Assembly: GCA_018238825.1 (NCBI GenBank)
Contig: JABCSP010000029.1
Location: 1 to 13,595, forward strand
Direction of reading: 5' to 3'
DNA from: Candidatus Thorarchaeota archaeon
GTDB lineage: Archaea > Asgardarchaeota > Thorarchaeia > Thorarchaeales > Thorarchaeaceae
Length of the DNA: 13,595 bases
A program made the translations under genes and the position numbers. This document shows positions 7,442 to 13,578 of the stretch, piece after piece. The notes beneath the pieces are model-generated. The model saw only the letters and a list, made by a program, of their open reading frames with translations. It made no database searches and was not told the DNA's origin. How positions within the stretch are numbered: position 1 is the stretch's first letter; each line of letters opens with the position of its first letter.

Positions 7442-7933
7442 CTACGGTGTAAGTGAAGCGATTATACTCTCTGCACCCAATAGGCCGCTTATCAATAGAA
7501 TACTGATACCTAGGATGACATTAAGCAACAGTAATACTGCACCTACCTTCTGTTCCTTAGGTCCTTCAAGGTTCATACGTTCAATCCCTAAACTTCTGAA
7601 TAATGAAACCATAACCATCACAGCTATTACGATGTGTTTCACAGTTAGCAACAAAGAATACTGTGTGCTTGTGTCTAGAAATCCTGTGAATAGAGGAGAG
7701 GTATTACTGAGCAATAATCCTGTCACAAGAAGTCCAATCATGCTGATGTAGGTCAACATACTAAGTTTTGACTTCATTATTGCAATTAGTTTCTTGGCCT
7801 CTGGTCCTGGTCCTAGCTGCTTCTTCACAGATGGAAGTATTACAGCGGTCATGATGATCATTCCGCCAATCCACATGACGGTGAAGAGGTCGTGAAGAAA
7901 TTTCACGGAACCTATTAAGATTAAATTCTGCAT
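7442..7933 (-). CDS. CopD-like four-helix integral membrane protein
   Basis: A 163-residue protein with four predicted membrane helices at about 8-34, 57-77, 92-114 and 130-153. The first helix carries KFLHDLFTVMWIGGMIIM and the third KHIVIAVMV, each with a histidine (14 and 100). This His/W-x-GG pattern resembles the CopD copper-resistance membrane domain and related cytochrome-like families, where paired histidines can hold a metal or haem. I start at the ATG at 7931-7933 because GGTGG lies just upstream. The TTG at 7954 would add seven residues. It is the first gene of an operon with padR. Its substrate is unknown; the CopD assignment is by pattern and moderate in strength. Confidence 0.65.
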   Translation of the reverse strand: MQNLILIGSVKFLHDLFTVMWIGGMIIMTAVILPSVKKQLGPGPEAKKLIAIMKSKLSMLTYISMIGLLVTGLLLSNTSPLFTGFLDTSTQYSLLLTVKHIVIAVMVMVSLFRSLGIERMNLEGPKEQKVGAVLLLLNVILGISILLISGLLGAESIIASLTP

Positions 7934-7958
7934 ATTAACCACCTTTACTAGCAAAGTA

Positions 7959-7979
7959 ATATGTAGCTTAACTACATAT
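7959..7979. promoter_or_regulatory. 21-bp perfect palindrome, probable PadR operator
   Basis: Arms ATATGTAG and CTACATAT (eight bases each, perfect) around a five-base spacer. Inside it reads ATGT-N9-ACAT, close to the ATGT/ACAT dyads bound by PadR-family repressors. It is centred about 22 bases downstream of a TATA box at 7988-7996 on the minus strand, so it covers the expected transcription start of the CopD-like/padR operon. The placement is what an archaeal repressor site should look like. Confidence 0.72.
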
Positions 7980-7987
7980 GGTGGAGC

Positions 7988-7996
7988 TATATAATC
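7988..7996 (-). promoter_or_regulatory. TATA box of the CopD-like/padR operon
   Basis: Minus strand ATTATATAG, a near-ideal archaeal TATA element, about 25 bases before a predicted start near 7966. That gives a leader of about 33 bases before the ATG at 7933, enough to hold the GGTGG ribosome-binding site. Confidence 0.65.
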
Positions 7997-8042
7997 CTAT
8001 GTTTACAGTGGTAAGTAGCTCATCACACCTTTGTTCTTTCAT

Positions 8043-8963
8043 TCACTTTCGTAGAATAATGATGAATAACAGAATAACGCCACTAAGTAATCCAATTCCA
8101 TAGGAAATATCAAAGAATGTACTGTATACAATCAGTTCCGACTGGAAGAAAGCGATAGTAGTTTGTAGTGCAACTGATAGTGTGACTAGAATCAGCAGCC
8201 CTCTCTCAAGGCCAGAGAAATGCTTGTGATCCAATGAGAACATTCGTATCCACAAAACTATACTAAGAATTGCCAACGGTGTGACAGTTACAAGAATTAG
8301 TGATATTGGTAACAGAACAAGACCACTTAGAATCGCACGTATCATGAACAATCTTGAACCATATCTCTCAAACTCTTTCTCATACACACTGCCATAGTCT
8401 TTTCTTATGTAGGACTTGTAACCTTTCCAGGCTGAAAATTTCCAATCACCAGCTTTCTGTTGTGCTTTCGATACTCCTGTCTGTTCTATTTCCGGCGTAT
8501 ACTCTCCTTTGATTGTGGGTAGAACATAGACCATTACCATTAATGACCAGACACCGAATATCATTGAAAGAAATTCTAAATCTGTAAGAAACCTTGCTAG
8601 ATATATTGCTCCCCAGATTGTATATAGTGAATAGAATATCAAACCTATAGCTGGTATCAGAATGATACCGACAACAATCTTTGCTTTTGTCTTGCTACCT
8701 TTCATCAAAGGCGCGAGAAATCTAAACATCAGAGAACAGAAAGTTGCATAGGTCAATGAAAGACCAAGGCCGCTTAGGAATCGCATAGTGACTCCGGATA
8801 CTACCGAAAGTTCCAGGGACAATACACCAGTGATTAGAGAAATGGGATTCCAATTATTGAAGAAGAGAACAATAGTATACAGAACCAATCCAATCGCTAA
8901 TGCAATGATGTATGAAATGTTCTGTTTGTCTGCAATATTTTTACTCAATTTTCGTAAGGGCAT
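8043..8963 (-). CDS. multi-pass membrane protein of unknown function
   Basis: A 306-residue protein that I do not recognise. It has about eight hydrophobic helices (roughly 17-35, 40-57, 62-85, 94-117, 128-148, 206-238, 254-275 and 284-303). A single large polar segment (150-205), rich in Lys, Tyr, Trp and Glu (for instance GDWKFSAWKGYKSYIRKDYG), separates five N-terminal from three C-terminal helices and is probably a cytoplasmic loop. No transporter or enzyme signature is visible. The ATG at 8961-8963 is preceded by GAGGAT about ten bases upstream, and a TATA-like AGTTATAGAG lies at 9028-9037 (minus strand). It is transcribed toward the CopD-like gene, but a separate strong promoter lies between them. 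Confidence 0.8.
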   Translation of the reverse strand: MPLRKLSKNIADKQNISYIIALAIGLVLYTIVLFFNNWNPISLITGVLSLELSVVSGVTMRFLSGLGLSLTYATFCSLMFRFLAPLMKGSKTKAKIVVGIILIPAIGLIFYSLYTIWGAIYLARFLTDLEFLSMIFGVWSLMVMVYVLPTIKGEYTPEIEQTGVSKAQQKAGDWKFSAWKGYKSYIRKDYGSVYEKEFERYGSRLFMIRAILSGLVLLPISLILVTVTPLAILSIVLWIRMFSLDHKHFSGLERGLLILVTLSVALQTTIAFFQSELIVYSTFFDISYGIGLLSGVILLFIIILRK

Positions 8964-9035
8964 AGAAATCAGATCCTCAATCTCATCGTTCGGGAACCCA
9001 AATCACACAAGTGACAGAACCATCCCTCTCTATAA

Positions 9036-9206
9036 CTATTTGGGGATACTGTAACTACCACTAACCACAATCTGTGCAACTTCCTTGGTAAGTCCCCTTA
9101 CTGGATCCGTGTCTGCGCTATTTGATTCAAAGGCTTTAGTTATTGCAGCCTCGATTTTTGAATCGTCAAACTCTACTACTCTCTTGTCTCGTTTCTCAAC
9201 TTTCAA
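9036..9206 (-). CDS. stand-alone ATP-cone domain protein, 56 aa
   Basis: A small protein that opens KVEKRDKRVVEFDDSKIEAA, then ITKAFES and LTKEVAQIVV. This is the first half of an ATP-cone, the nucleotide-sensing domain at the front of ribonucleotide reductases and in the NrdR repressor. Here it stands alone: a TAG stop follows soon after, and no reductase or zinc ribbon is attached. It starts with TTG, chosen because a perfect GAGGAG (minus strand, 9215-9220) lies eight bases upstream. A full ATP-cone has about 90 residues, so this is shorter than a normal fold and may be a truncated relic. The good ribosome-binding site argues that it is translated. Its stop overlaps the TATA candidate of the next gene downstream. 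Confidence 0.65.
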   Translation of the reverse strand: MKVEKRDKRVVEFDDSKIEAAITKAFESNSADTDPVRGLTKEVAQIVVSGSYSIPK

Positions 9207-9214
9207 AGTAGATT

Positions 9215-9220
9215 CTCCTC
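9215..9220 (-). promoter_or_regulatory. Shine-Dalgarno site supporting the TTG start of the ATP-cone ORF
   Basis: GAGGAG on the minus strand, eight bases before the TTG at 9204-9206. It is among the strongest ribosome-binding sites in the window. Confidence 0.65.
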
Positions 9221-9231
9221 AATATTCGAAG

Positions 9232-9459
9232 CTATCTCATAGATTCAGTCAAATGCTCGGCTATAATCCCTTCTAAATCTAACGCTGGAACTCTTGAAAT
9301 TATAGAGCATCCGTCCCAAATGGTTGTCGGATTTGGACTAGCATCTTGGTAGATTTCACAATGTGGAGTATATCCTTCAATAACGCATGAAGCACTAGAT
9401 TTATCGAGTGGGCATCCAGTGAAATTGATGTAGTTATTGGGGTATTTCTCTTGAAGACA
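9232..9459 (-). pseudogene. cysteine-rich ORF lacking a canonical start codon
   Basis: A 75-codon frame closed by stops at both ends. It looks protein-like: NYINFTGCPLDKSSASC, then a stretch with PHCEIYQ, then IWDGCSII and an amphipathic C-terminal helix. Four of its five cysteines are spaced C-x8-C-x8-C-x16-C, suggesting a metal or disulfide site. No ATG or GTG, and no TTG before the C-terminal helix, is found, so it is either a gene that has lost its 5' end, one using ATC or ATT, or a chance frame. It overlaps the divergent flavodoxin start by nine bases and ends 25 bases before the ATP-cone ORF on the same strand. I cannot assign a family. Confidence 0.4.
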
Positions 9460-9912
9460 TTAATTATCTACAAGTCCATACATCATGAAAACACACTACG
9501 TGTCGCTCAAGTTATGGCTAATGAATTAGATGCTGATCTCTCAACACCTGAAGAAATCGATATTGCCTCGCTCGATCAATACGATCTCATCGGTTTTGGT
9601 TCTGGAATATATATGGGAAAACATCATAGAAGCTTGTTGAACTTTGTAAAAAATCTTGACAATCTTACTGGAAAGAACACATTTGTATTCTATACAAGTG
9701 GTTTTTCTAAATTTCCTGCACTACCCACATTTGAAACAGCATTGAAGAACCAACTAACTAAGAAAGGCGCACACATTGTCGACGTATTCTCCTGTCGTGG
9801 TCTTGAAACCTGGGGGCCATTCCGGATTGGTGGTGGTAAGAATAAAGGTCACCCTGATGACGCCGATTTGAATAATGCTCGAGATTTTGCGAAGTCACTG
9901 ATTAGAAGCTGA
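9451..9912 (+). CDS. flavodoxin-domain protein
   Basis: A 153-residue flavodoxin-like FMN protein. The first strand and phosphate-binding loop are TLIIYKSIHHENTLRVAQ. Later come GFGSGIYMGKHHRSLLNFVK (48-67), the TSGF loop and a C-terminal GGGKNKGHPDDADLNNARDF segment. This matches the small flavodoxin family widespread in clostridia and archaea, which transfers electrons in an unspecified pathway. The start is a TTG at 9451; the next ATG would delete the first beta strand. No Shine-Dalgarno site is seen, so it may be leaderless. Its 3' end is one base from the stop of the opposing DUF116 gene. Confidence 0.9.
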   Translation: MKTLIIYKSIHHENTLRVAQVMANELDADLSTPEEIDIASLDQYDLIGFGSGIYMGKHHRSLLNFVKNLDNLTGKNTFVFYTSGFSKFPALPTFETALKNQLTKKGAHIVDVFSCRGLETWGPFRIGGGKNKGHPDDADLNNARDFAKSLIRS

Positions 9913-9913
9913 T

Positions 9914-10474
9914 TCATTCATTGGAATCAGGTAAATCCAACTTAACAAGGACCCTGTCAATTTCCACTTCTGTGTTGACACAACCGGCTTTGCTAAGCAA
10001 GACAGCTTGAGTAGGAATGCCAAATTTCCCGACCTTCTCAACACCTAACTTGGCATCATCAAAACATGCAATCCCGAAAACTGCTCGAGGACGTGCATTC
10101 TTGACAATATTAATTGCATGAGAACCTCCACCAACCATGTACCATTTAATTCCTCTATCTTCTGCAGCTTGGGTGATTTATGCAATGATACATGCACCAC
10201 ATTTCTTACAGTGATATCCTTCATCATCAATTGGTGCTATGCATTTTTCTGCGTCTCTCAGACAATGTGGGATTAAAACAATCCTATCTTCTTTCTTTAC
10301 ATATTCGTATGCGGTCTGATTTAGTACATTTCCAGCTTCAATGAATGTAAAATTAGAAAGGTCTTCATCCTCGATTTCTAACTCAGATTTGACCCTATCA
10401 GCGAGTTCTTCAGGAGTATGAATGGTTTCAGTTGTCTCGAAGGATTCCAAAAGTTGTCGTATCTTAACCTGCAT
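9914..10474 (-). pseudogene. DUF116-domain protein gene interrupted by one in-frame TAA
   Basis: The frame from the ATG at 10474 gives 98 codons ending in the cysteine cluster HCKKCGACIIA (cysteines 71, 78, 89, 92, 95). A TAA at 10178-10180 follows, and then the same frame continues without shift for 87 codons to a TGA at 9914. The two halves together make a normal 186-residue DUF116 protein: a C-x2-C-x2-C cluster, a VGGGSHA loop, VFGIACFDD, GIPTQAVLL and the hallmark GCVNTEVE near the end. DUF116 proteins are cysteine-rich and probably metal-binding, of unclear function. One G-to-T change (GAA to TAA) would explain the break. It could be a very young pseudogene, a sequence error, or readthrough. 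A TATA-like stretch lies at 10526-10534 (minus strand). Confidence 0.85.
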
Positions 10475-10598
10475 GTTGGTTGTACGTGATTATTCTGTTT
10501 CTTCTGCAACTTTGTTTCCGTTTAGTAATATATTCATCCTCACTGGAGAGTTTGTTTTTCCACATTTTCTTGTTAAATTACTATGCATCAGGGAAATA

Positions 10599-11594
10599 TT
10601 ATCCGCTCATTAACCGAGTTGAGTATCCGATTTCTTTCTCTGCAGCCGCCTTAAAAACTACATGAGCTGCGGCAATATCTTGAGCTGCCAACCCAGTCGA
10701 ATCAAAAAAGGTAATCTCGTCTTTCGATTCACGTCCAGCCTTATTTCCAATTAGAATTTCTCCAATCTCTCCATGAATATCTTGCTCTTGGATCAGTCCC
10801 TGTGATAGAGCATGCTGAATCTCTCCAATGATTTTACACTGATTTAAACTATCTACTACTACTTTATCAGCTCGTTTCACTATTGCTGGATCAAGCTCCT
10901 GTTTTCCAGGTCCGTCCGCACCAATCGCATTGATGTGCATCCCCTTTTCTATCCAACTTTCCATCACCAATGCTTTTCTTGATGGAGTGACCGTCACAAC
11001 AATATCGGTTCCACGTACAACTTCTTCGCGGTTTGCAGAATAATTGACATCTATTCCTAAAAGCTCTGCCATCTCTGTGGCGTAGCGTTTTCCAATCGCC
11101 TCGTCAATATCCCATACTTGAATCGCTTCAAGTTCGAATATCTCTCTAAGTGCAAGCACCTGCATTCGACCCTGAGTACCAGCACCAATAACTCCAACTT
11201 TCTTTGAATCCTTTCTTGCTAGAACACTTGCAGCAACTGCACCAGCAGCTCCAGTTCGATATGCTGTGATATAGGAACCATCCATAATAGCTAAGGGCAT
11301 ACTTGTCTTAAGGTCAAGAAGTACTATTACGGCCATTCCTGGAGGCAATCCTAATTTGTGATTGTCGTAGTAGCCACTGGCAATCTTAGTCCCGATGAGA
11401 CCAAAATCCTCAACATAACCCGATTTGATGTCAACCTCTCCATTATACTTGTCTACGTCAAGATGCATCACTGGAGGCATCTGTACCCTATTATTTGCAA
11501 AAGCTATGTAAGCTTCTTTGACTGCTTCAATAGTTTCTTTCATAGAAAGACAAGACTCTACTTCTTTTCGAGTTAGGATTAGTACTTCAGACAT
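10599..11594 (-). CDS. ornithine cyclodeaminase / alanine dehydrogenase (mu-crystallin) family protein
   Basis: A 331-residue enzyme from the ATG at 11594; a GTG at 11633 would give 344. It begins SEVLILTRKEVESCLSMKE, typical of the family. The substrate half contains GLIGTKIASGYYDN and AYRTGAAGAVAA, whose lysine and arginine bind the substrate carboxylate. The Rossmann half has VGVIGAGTQGRMQ for NAD. INAIGADGPGKQELD and FFDSTGLAAQDIAAA complete the signature. Members include archaeal alanine dehydrogenase, ornithine cyclodeaminase and other imino-acid reductases; the substrate cannot be told from sequence. The gene follows the GNAT gene on the same strand, 60 bases away (21 with the GTG start), so co-transcription is likely. 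Neither start has a clear ribosome-binding site; I chose the ATG by family fit. Confidence 0.9.
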   Translation of the reverse strand: MSEVLILTRKEVESCLSMKETIEAVKEAYIAFANNRVQMPPVMHLDVDKYNGEVDIKSGYVEDFGLIGTKIASGYYDNHKLGLPPGMAVIVLLDLKTSMPLAIMDGSYITAYRTGAAGAVAASVLARKDSKKVGVIGAGTQGRMQVLALREIFELEAIQVWDIDEAIGKRYATEMAELLGIDVNYSANREEVVRGTDIVVTVTPSRKALVMESWIEKGMHINAIGADGPGKQELDPAIVKRADKVVVDSLNQCKIIGEIQHALSQGLIQEQDIHGEIGEILIGNKAGRESKDEITFFDSTGLAAQDIAAAHVVFKAAAEKEIGYSTRLMSG

Positions 11595-11654
11595 TTCAAT
11601 CAGGAATTTCTCTATCTCCGTACCTAATGACACTTCAGGTTGATGAAATGAATC

Positions 11655-12461
11655 CTATTCTGTACAGGTTCCTCTAACAAAATACACAGGATCTGCTTCT
11701 GAATACTTGAATCCCATTTTTTCGTACAATCTCTGTGCTGGAGTATTCTCTTCAAAATAATGTAGAACAACCAGCTCTGAGGTCTTCAAAACTTCATCAA
11801 CTACTGATTTGATACATGCAGCGGCATAGCCTTTCCTTTTGTGATCCGGATGTGTAGCTACGTTTCCGATTTCTGTGCCATATGACGTAACATAATGAAC
11901 TCCAGCAACAGCAGAAATTGTCCCATCGTCCTCCATGATGCCATAGAATGGACCCAGATTCATTGCATTTGGAGTCCACGCGGGAGTACCACTGAGCCTA
12001 TACAGCTCCTTTAGCTGTTCAACATGCTTGATTGAGAGTCTAACTGGTGTCTGCTTGCACTCGCAAAATAGTTCAGTTGACTTGTCAGCTATCATCTGCC
12101 GCTCTTTGATTGGCTTCAAAATGATACAAGCTTTTCCAAATTGGTCTAACTGTTCCTGAGTGCAAATTGCAATGAACTCTTTTCCAACTAACAGGTCTGA
12201 GAAGTCTTTCATCATTTCAATAAGTGATTCCACATCTCGACACCAGAAGGCAGTTGCTAGAAAATCTAGGTCACTATATAGTGAGAAGACCGCATCTATT
12301 CTGCCATCATTTCTTAGGATTCTGACATCACACCAATCTCTCAGTTGAGTACAATCAGCTATCATGACAATATTTGACAATGGATCTATGGATAAAATAT
12401 CAAGTACATCGCTAAGATTTTCATCTGAAAGAGGTTCAATTTCGACAACCATTATATTCAT
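11655..12461 (-). CDS. GNAT-family N-acetyltransferase
   Basis: A 268-residue protein. The C-terminal half is a GNAT domain, with acetyl-CoA-binding motif A EIGNVATHPDHKRKGYAAA (197-215) and motif B NTPAQRLYEKMGF (239-251). The N-terminal half (1-130) is a degenerate GNAT-like region with no acetyl-CoA motif, as in other two-domain members. Such enzymes transfer an acetyl group to an amine on a small molecule or protein; the acceptor is unknown. The pairing with a cyclodeaminase/alanine dehydrogenase-type enzyme suggests an amino-acid substrate, which is only inference. The ATG at 12461 is used; an ATG three codons later is an equal choice. Confidence 0.88.
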   Translation of the reverse strand: MNIMVVEIEPLSDENLSDVLDILSIDPLSNIVMIADCTQLRDWCDVRILRNDGRIDAVFSLYSDLDFLATAFWCRDVESLIEMMKDFSDLLVGKEFIAICTQEQLDQFGKACIILKPIKERQMIADKSTELFCECKQTPVRLSIKHVEQLKELYRLSGTPAWTPNAMNLGPFYGIMEDDGTISAVAGVHYVTSYGTEIGNVATHPDHKRKGYAAACIKSVVDEVLKTSELVVLHYFEENTPAQRLYEKMGFKYSEADPVYFVRGTCTE

Positions 12462-12490
12462 CTTCCATAGATTGCAATATTTGTGGAAGA

Positions 12491-12571
12491 TTACCAGTCG
12501 TCATCATCATCTTCCCATTCATCGTCATCCCAGTCTTCTTCTTCCCATAGGTCATCGTCATCAAAATACAA
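12491..12571 (-). CDS. tiny hyperacidic, tryptophan-rich ORF ending DDDDDW
   Basis: A 26-residue ORF of which 18 residues are Asp or Glu and four are Trp (9, 14, 19, 26), the first three exactly five apart. It begins YFDDDDLWEEEDW after the start and ends EDDDDDW-stop. The TTG start is supported by GAGG (minus strand, 12580-12583) eight bases upstream; an in-frame GTG at 12580 would add three residues. A TATA-like GGATAAAAG lies near 12619-12627 (minus strand). The last eight codons and the bases after the stop are nearly identical to the 3' end of tbp. I know no family for it. It could be a real micro-protein, the C-terminus of the preceding small ORF joined by a frameshift, or a low-complexity stretch that happens to be open. 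Confidence 0.45.
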   Translation of the reverse strand: MYFDDDDLWEEEDWDDDEWEDDDDDW

Positions 12572-12653
12572 TGAGTCCACCTCTGACTAGGTCTAATTCA
12601 ATAAGTAGTACATTGCGGCTTTTATCCATTTTCTTGTTCCCATTCTTAGTCAT
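12561..12653 (-). CDS. small ORF, 30 aa, overlapping the acidic ORF in another frame
   Basis: An ATG-started frame 14 bases behind the MarR stop. It encodes a basic N-terminus (MTKNGNKKMDKSR) and a hydrophobic stretch (VLLIELDLVRGGLIVF), then stops at TGA. The stop lies just after TTTT and overlaps the acidic ORF. Skipping one T would join the two into a single protein of about 53 residues with basic, hydrophobic and acidic parts. Either the joined gene is the real one (sequence error, mutation or programmed shift), or this frame is only leader sequence of the acidic ORF. Not recognised. Confidence 0.25.
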   Translation of the reverse strand: MTKNGNKKMDKSRNVLLIELDLVRGGLIVF

Positions 12654-12667
12654 CTCTCTATCTTGAC

Positions 12668-13105
12668 TCAGTCTGATTCTTGTGATACTAGATTCTTCAA
12701 GATTCTATGGAGGTAAGCTTCGAGTTCGTCAATCTCTTCGGGAGTAAATCCTTTGTAGAATATCTCGGTCATATCTGCTGATAATTTGATATACGTACTC
12801 TGAAGTTTTCGAGTCTTCTCAGTAAGCAGTATCATAGTCTTTCTTCTATCCTCTTCTGACTGTTCTCGACGAATATATCCAGCATCCTCAAGATTGTCCA
12901 ATAGTTCACTCAACGTGGATTTCCTGAGAAGAGTCCTCTTTGACAGATCATTTATTGGAACATTATCTTGTTGCCATAATGCGAAGAGAATTCTTCCTTG
13001 TCCAGGACCAATCTCTATATCGTGTTTCTTGAGTAATTCAGAGAACACTCGTCTTCCAAGATGATGTATCTGAGTGCTGAGGAATCCACCCTCTCTCTGT
13101 GACAT
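12668..13105 (-). CDS. MarR-family transcriptional regulator
   Basis: A 145-residue winged-helix protein: N-terminal dimerisation helix (about 5-30), helix-turn-helix with LSKRTLLRKSTLSELLDNLE (54-73), the wing REQSEEDRRKTMILLTEKTR (80-99) carrying the D-x-R motif common to MarR proteins, and a long C-terminal dimerisation helix. These regulators usually repress nearby genes and respond to phenolic compounds, oxidants or other small ligands. The ATG at 13103-13105 overlaps the TGA of the upstream flavoprotein gene (TGATG), and GGTGAT (minus strand, 13114-13119) lies eight bases upstream, so the two genes are translationally coupled. It likely regulates that flavoprotein. Three further residues are possible only with an upstream GTG, which I reject. 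Confidence 0.92.
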   Translation of the reverse strand: MSQREGGFLSTQIHHLGRRVFSELLKKHDIEIGPGQGRILFALWQQDNVPINDLSKRTLLRKSTLSELLDNLEDAGYIRREQSEEDRRKTMILLTEKTRKLQSTYIKLSADMTEIFYKGFTPEEIDELEAYLHRILKNLVSQESD

Positions 13106-13578
13106 CACGGTGAATCACCCAGTTTAAGTTTGAAAGTACTACTTCCACTCCAACCCTTTGCACTATTTGGGTACAATCGTAGAACTGAATAGTCTGGATC
13201 ATCAATTCCCCCTGAATAATATTTGTCCCAATCATCATGCCACAAATCTTTCTTCAGGTCTGTATCCTCCACATTCTCAATATCTCCTCCAAACATGACT
13301 CCTTTCCAGGTTTCAGGATTACAATAGTAGACTGATACGGCTGAGTTTGTCTTGATATCTGGTATTTTTGTGGAAGAAGTATTTGTACCGAATAGAATCA
13401 TGAAATCATCCCTGTGTTTCTCAAAGAGTGGGATTAGCTTTGGGAACCATTTCTTATTTCGGAGATTAAACATCGCTCTGGTTTGAGGATACCCCCTTTC
13501 ATCAATGGTTGTGAAATACGCTGGCCATCCCGTGTCTAGGAGTTCAAGACACATTTCCCGAAGTGCTTTTTCATTCAT
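13105..13578 (-). CDS. pyridoxamine 5'-phosphate oxidase-like FMN-binding split-barrel protein
   Basis: A 157-residue protein of the general stress protein 26 type. It opens with a helix and then TGWPAYFTTIDERGYPQTRA, the usual first strands of the split barrel. ILFGTNTSSTKIPDIKTN (62-79) is the S-x-K-x-x-x-I-x-x-N segment that contacts the FMN phosphate, followed by AVSVYYCNPETW. Many members bind flavin or F420 and reduce small molecules; true PLP synthesis is unlikely for this short type. The gene is followed at once by marR in an overlapping TGATG arrangement. The ATG at 13578 has no Shine-Dalgarno site; only 17 bases precede it in the window. Confidence 0.9.
   Translation of the reverse strand: MNEKALREMCLELLDTGWPAYFTTIDERGYPQTRAMFNLRNKKWFPKLIPLFEKHRDDFMILFGTNTSSTKIPDIKTNSAVSVYYCNPETWKGVMFGGDIENVEDTDLKKDLWHDDWDKYYSGGIDDPDYSVLRLYPNSAKGWSGSSTFKLKLGDSP

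Noticed and set aside
10178..10180. Pyrrolysine or selenocysteine recoding in the DUF116 gene
   Set aside because: Those use TAG and TGA; the codon here is TAA, and the family normally has an ordinary residue at that place.
10045..10230. 61-codon minus-strand frame bridging the DUF116 stop codon
   Set aside because: It is in a different frame from both halves of DUF116; the halves are already in register, so no frameshift is needed.
12494..12562. Simple GAT/GAC repeat (microsatellite) rather than a gene
   Set aside because: The units are not a pure repeat, tryptophan codons interrupt at regular spacing, and a ribosome-binding site precedes the frame. The repeat explanation remains possible and confidence is kept low.
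12364..12666. 100-codon plus-strand frame opposite the GNAT start and the acidic ORF
   Set aside because: It is the antisense shadow of real coding sequence, with low-complexity Ser/His/Ile/Leu content and no family pattern.
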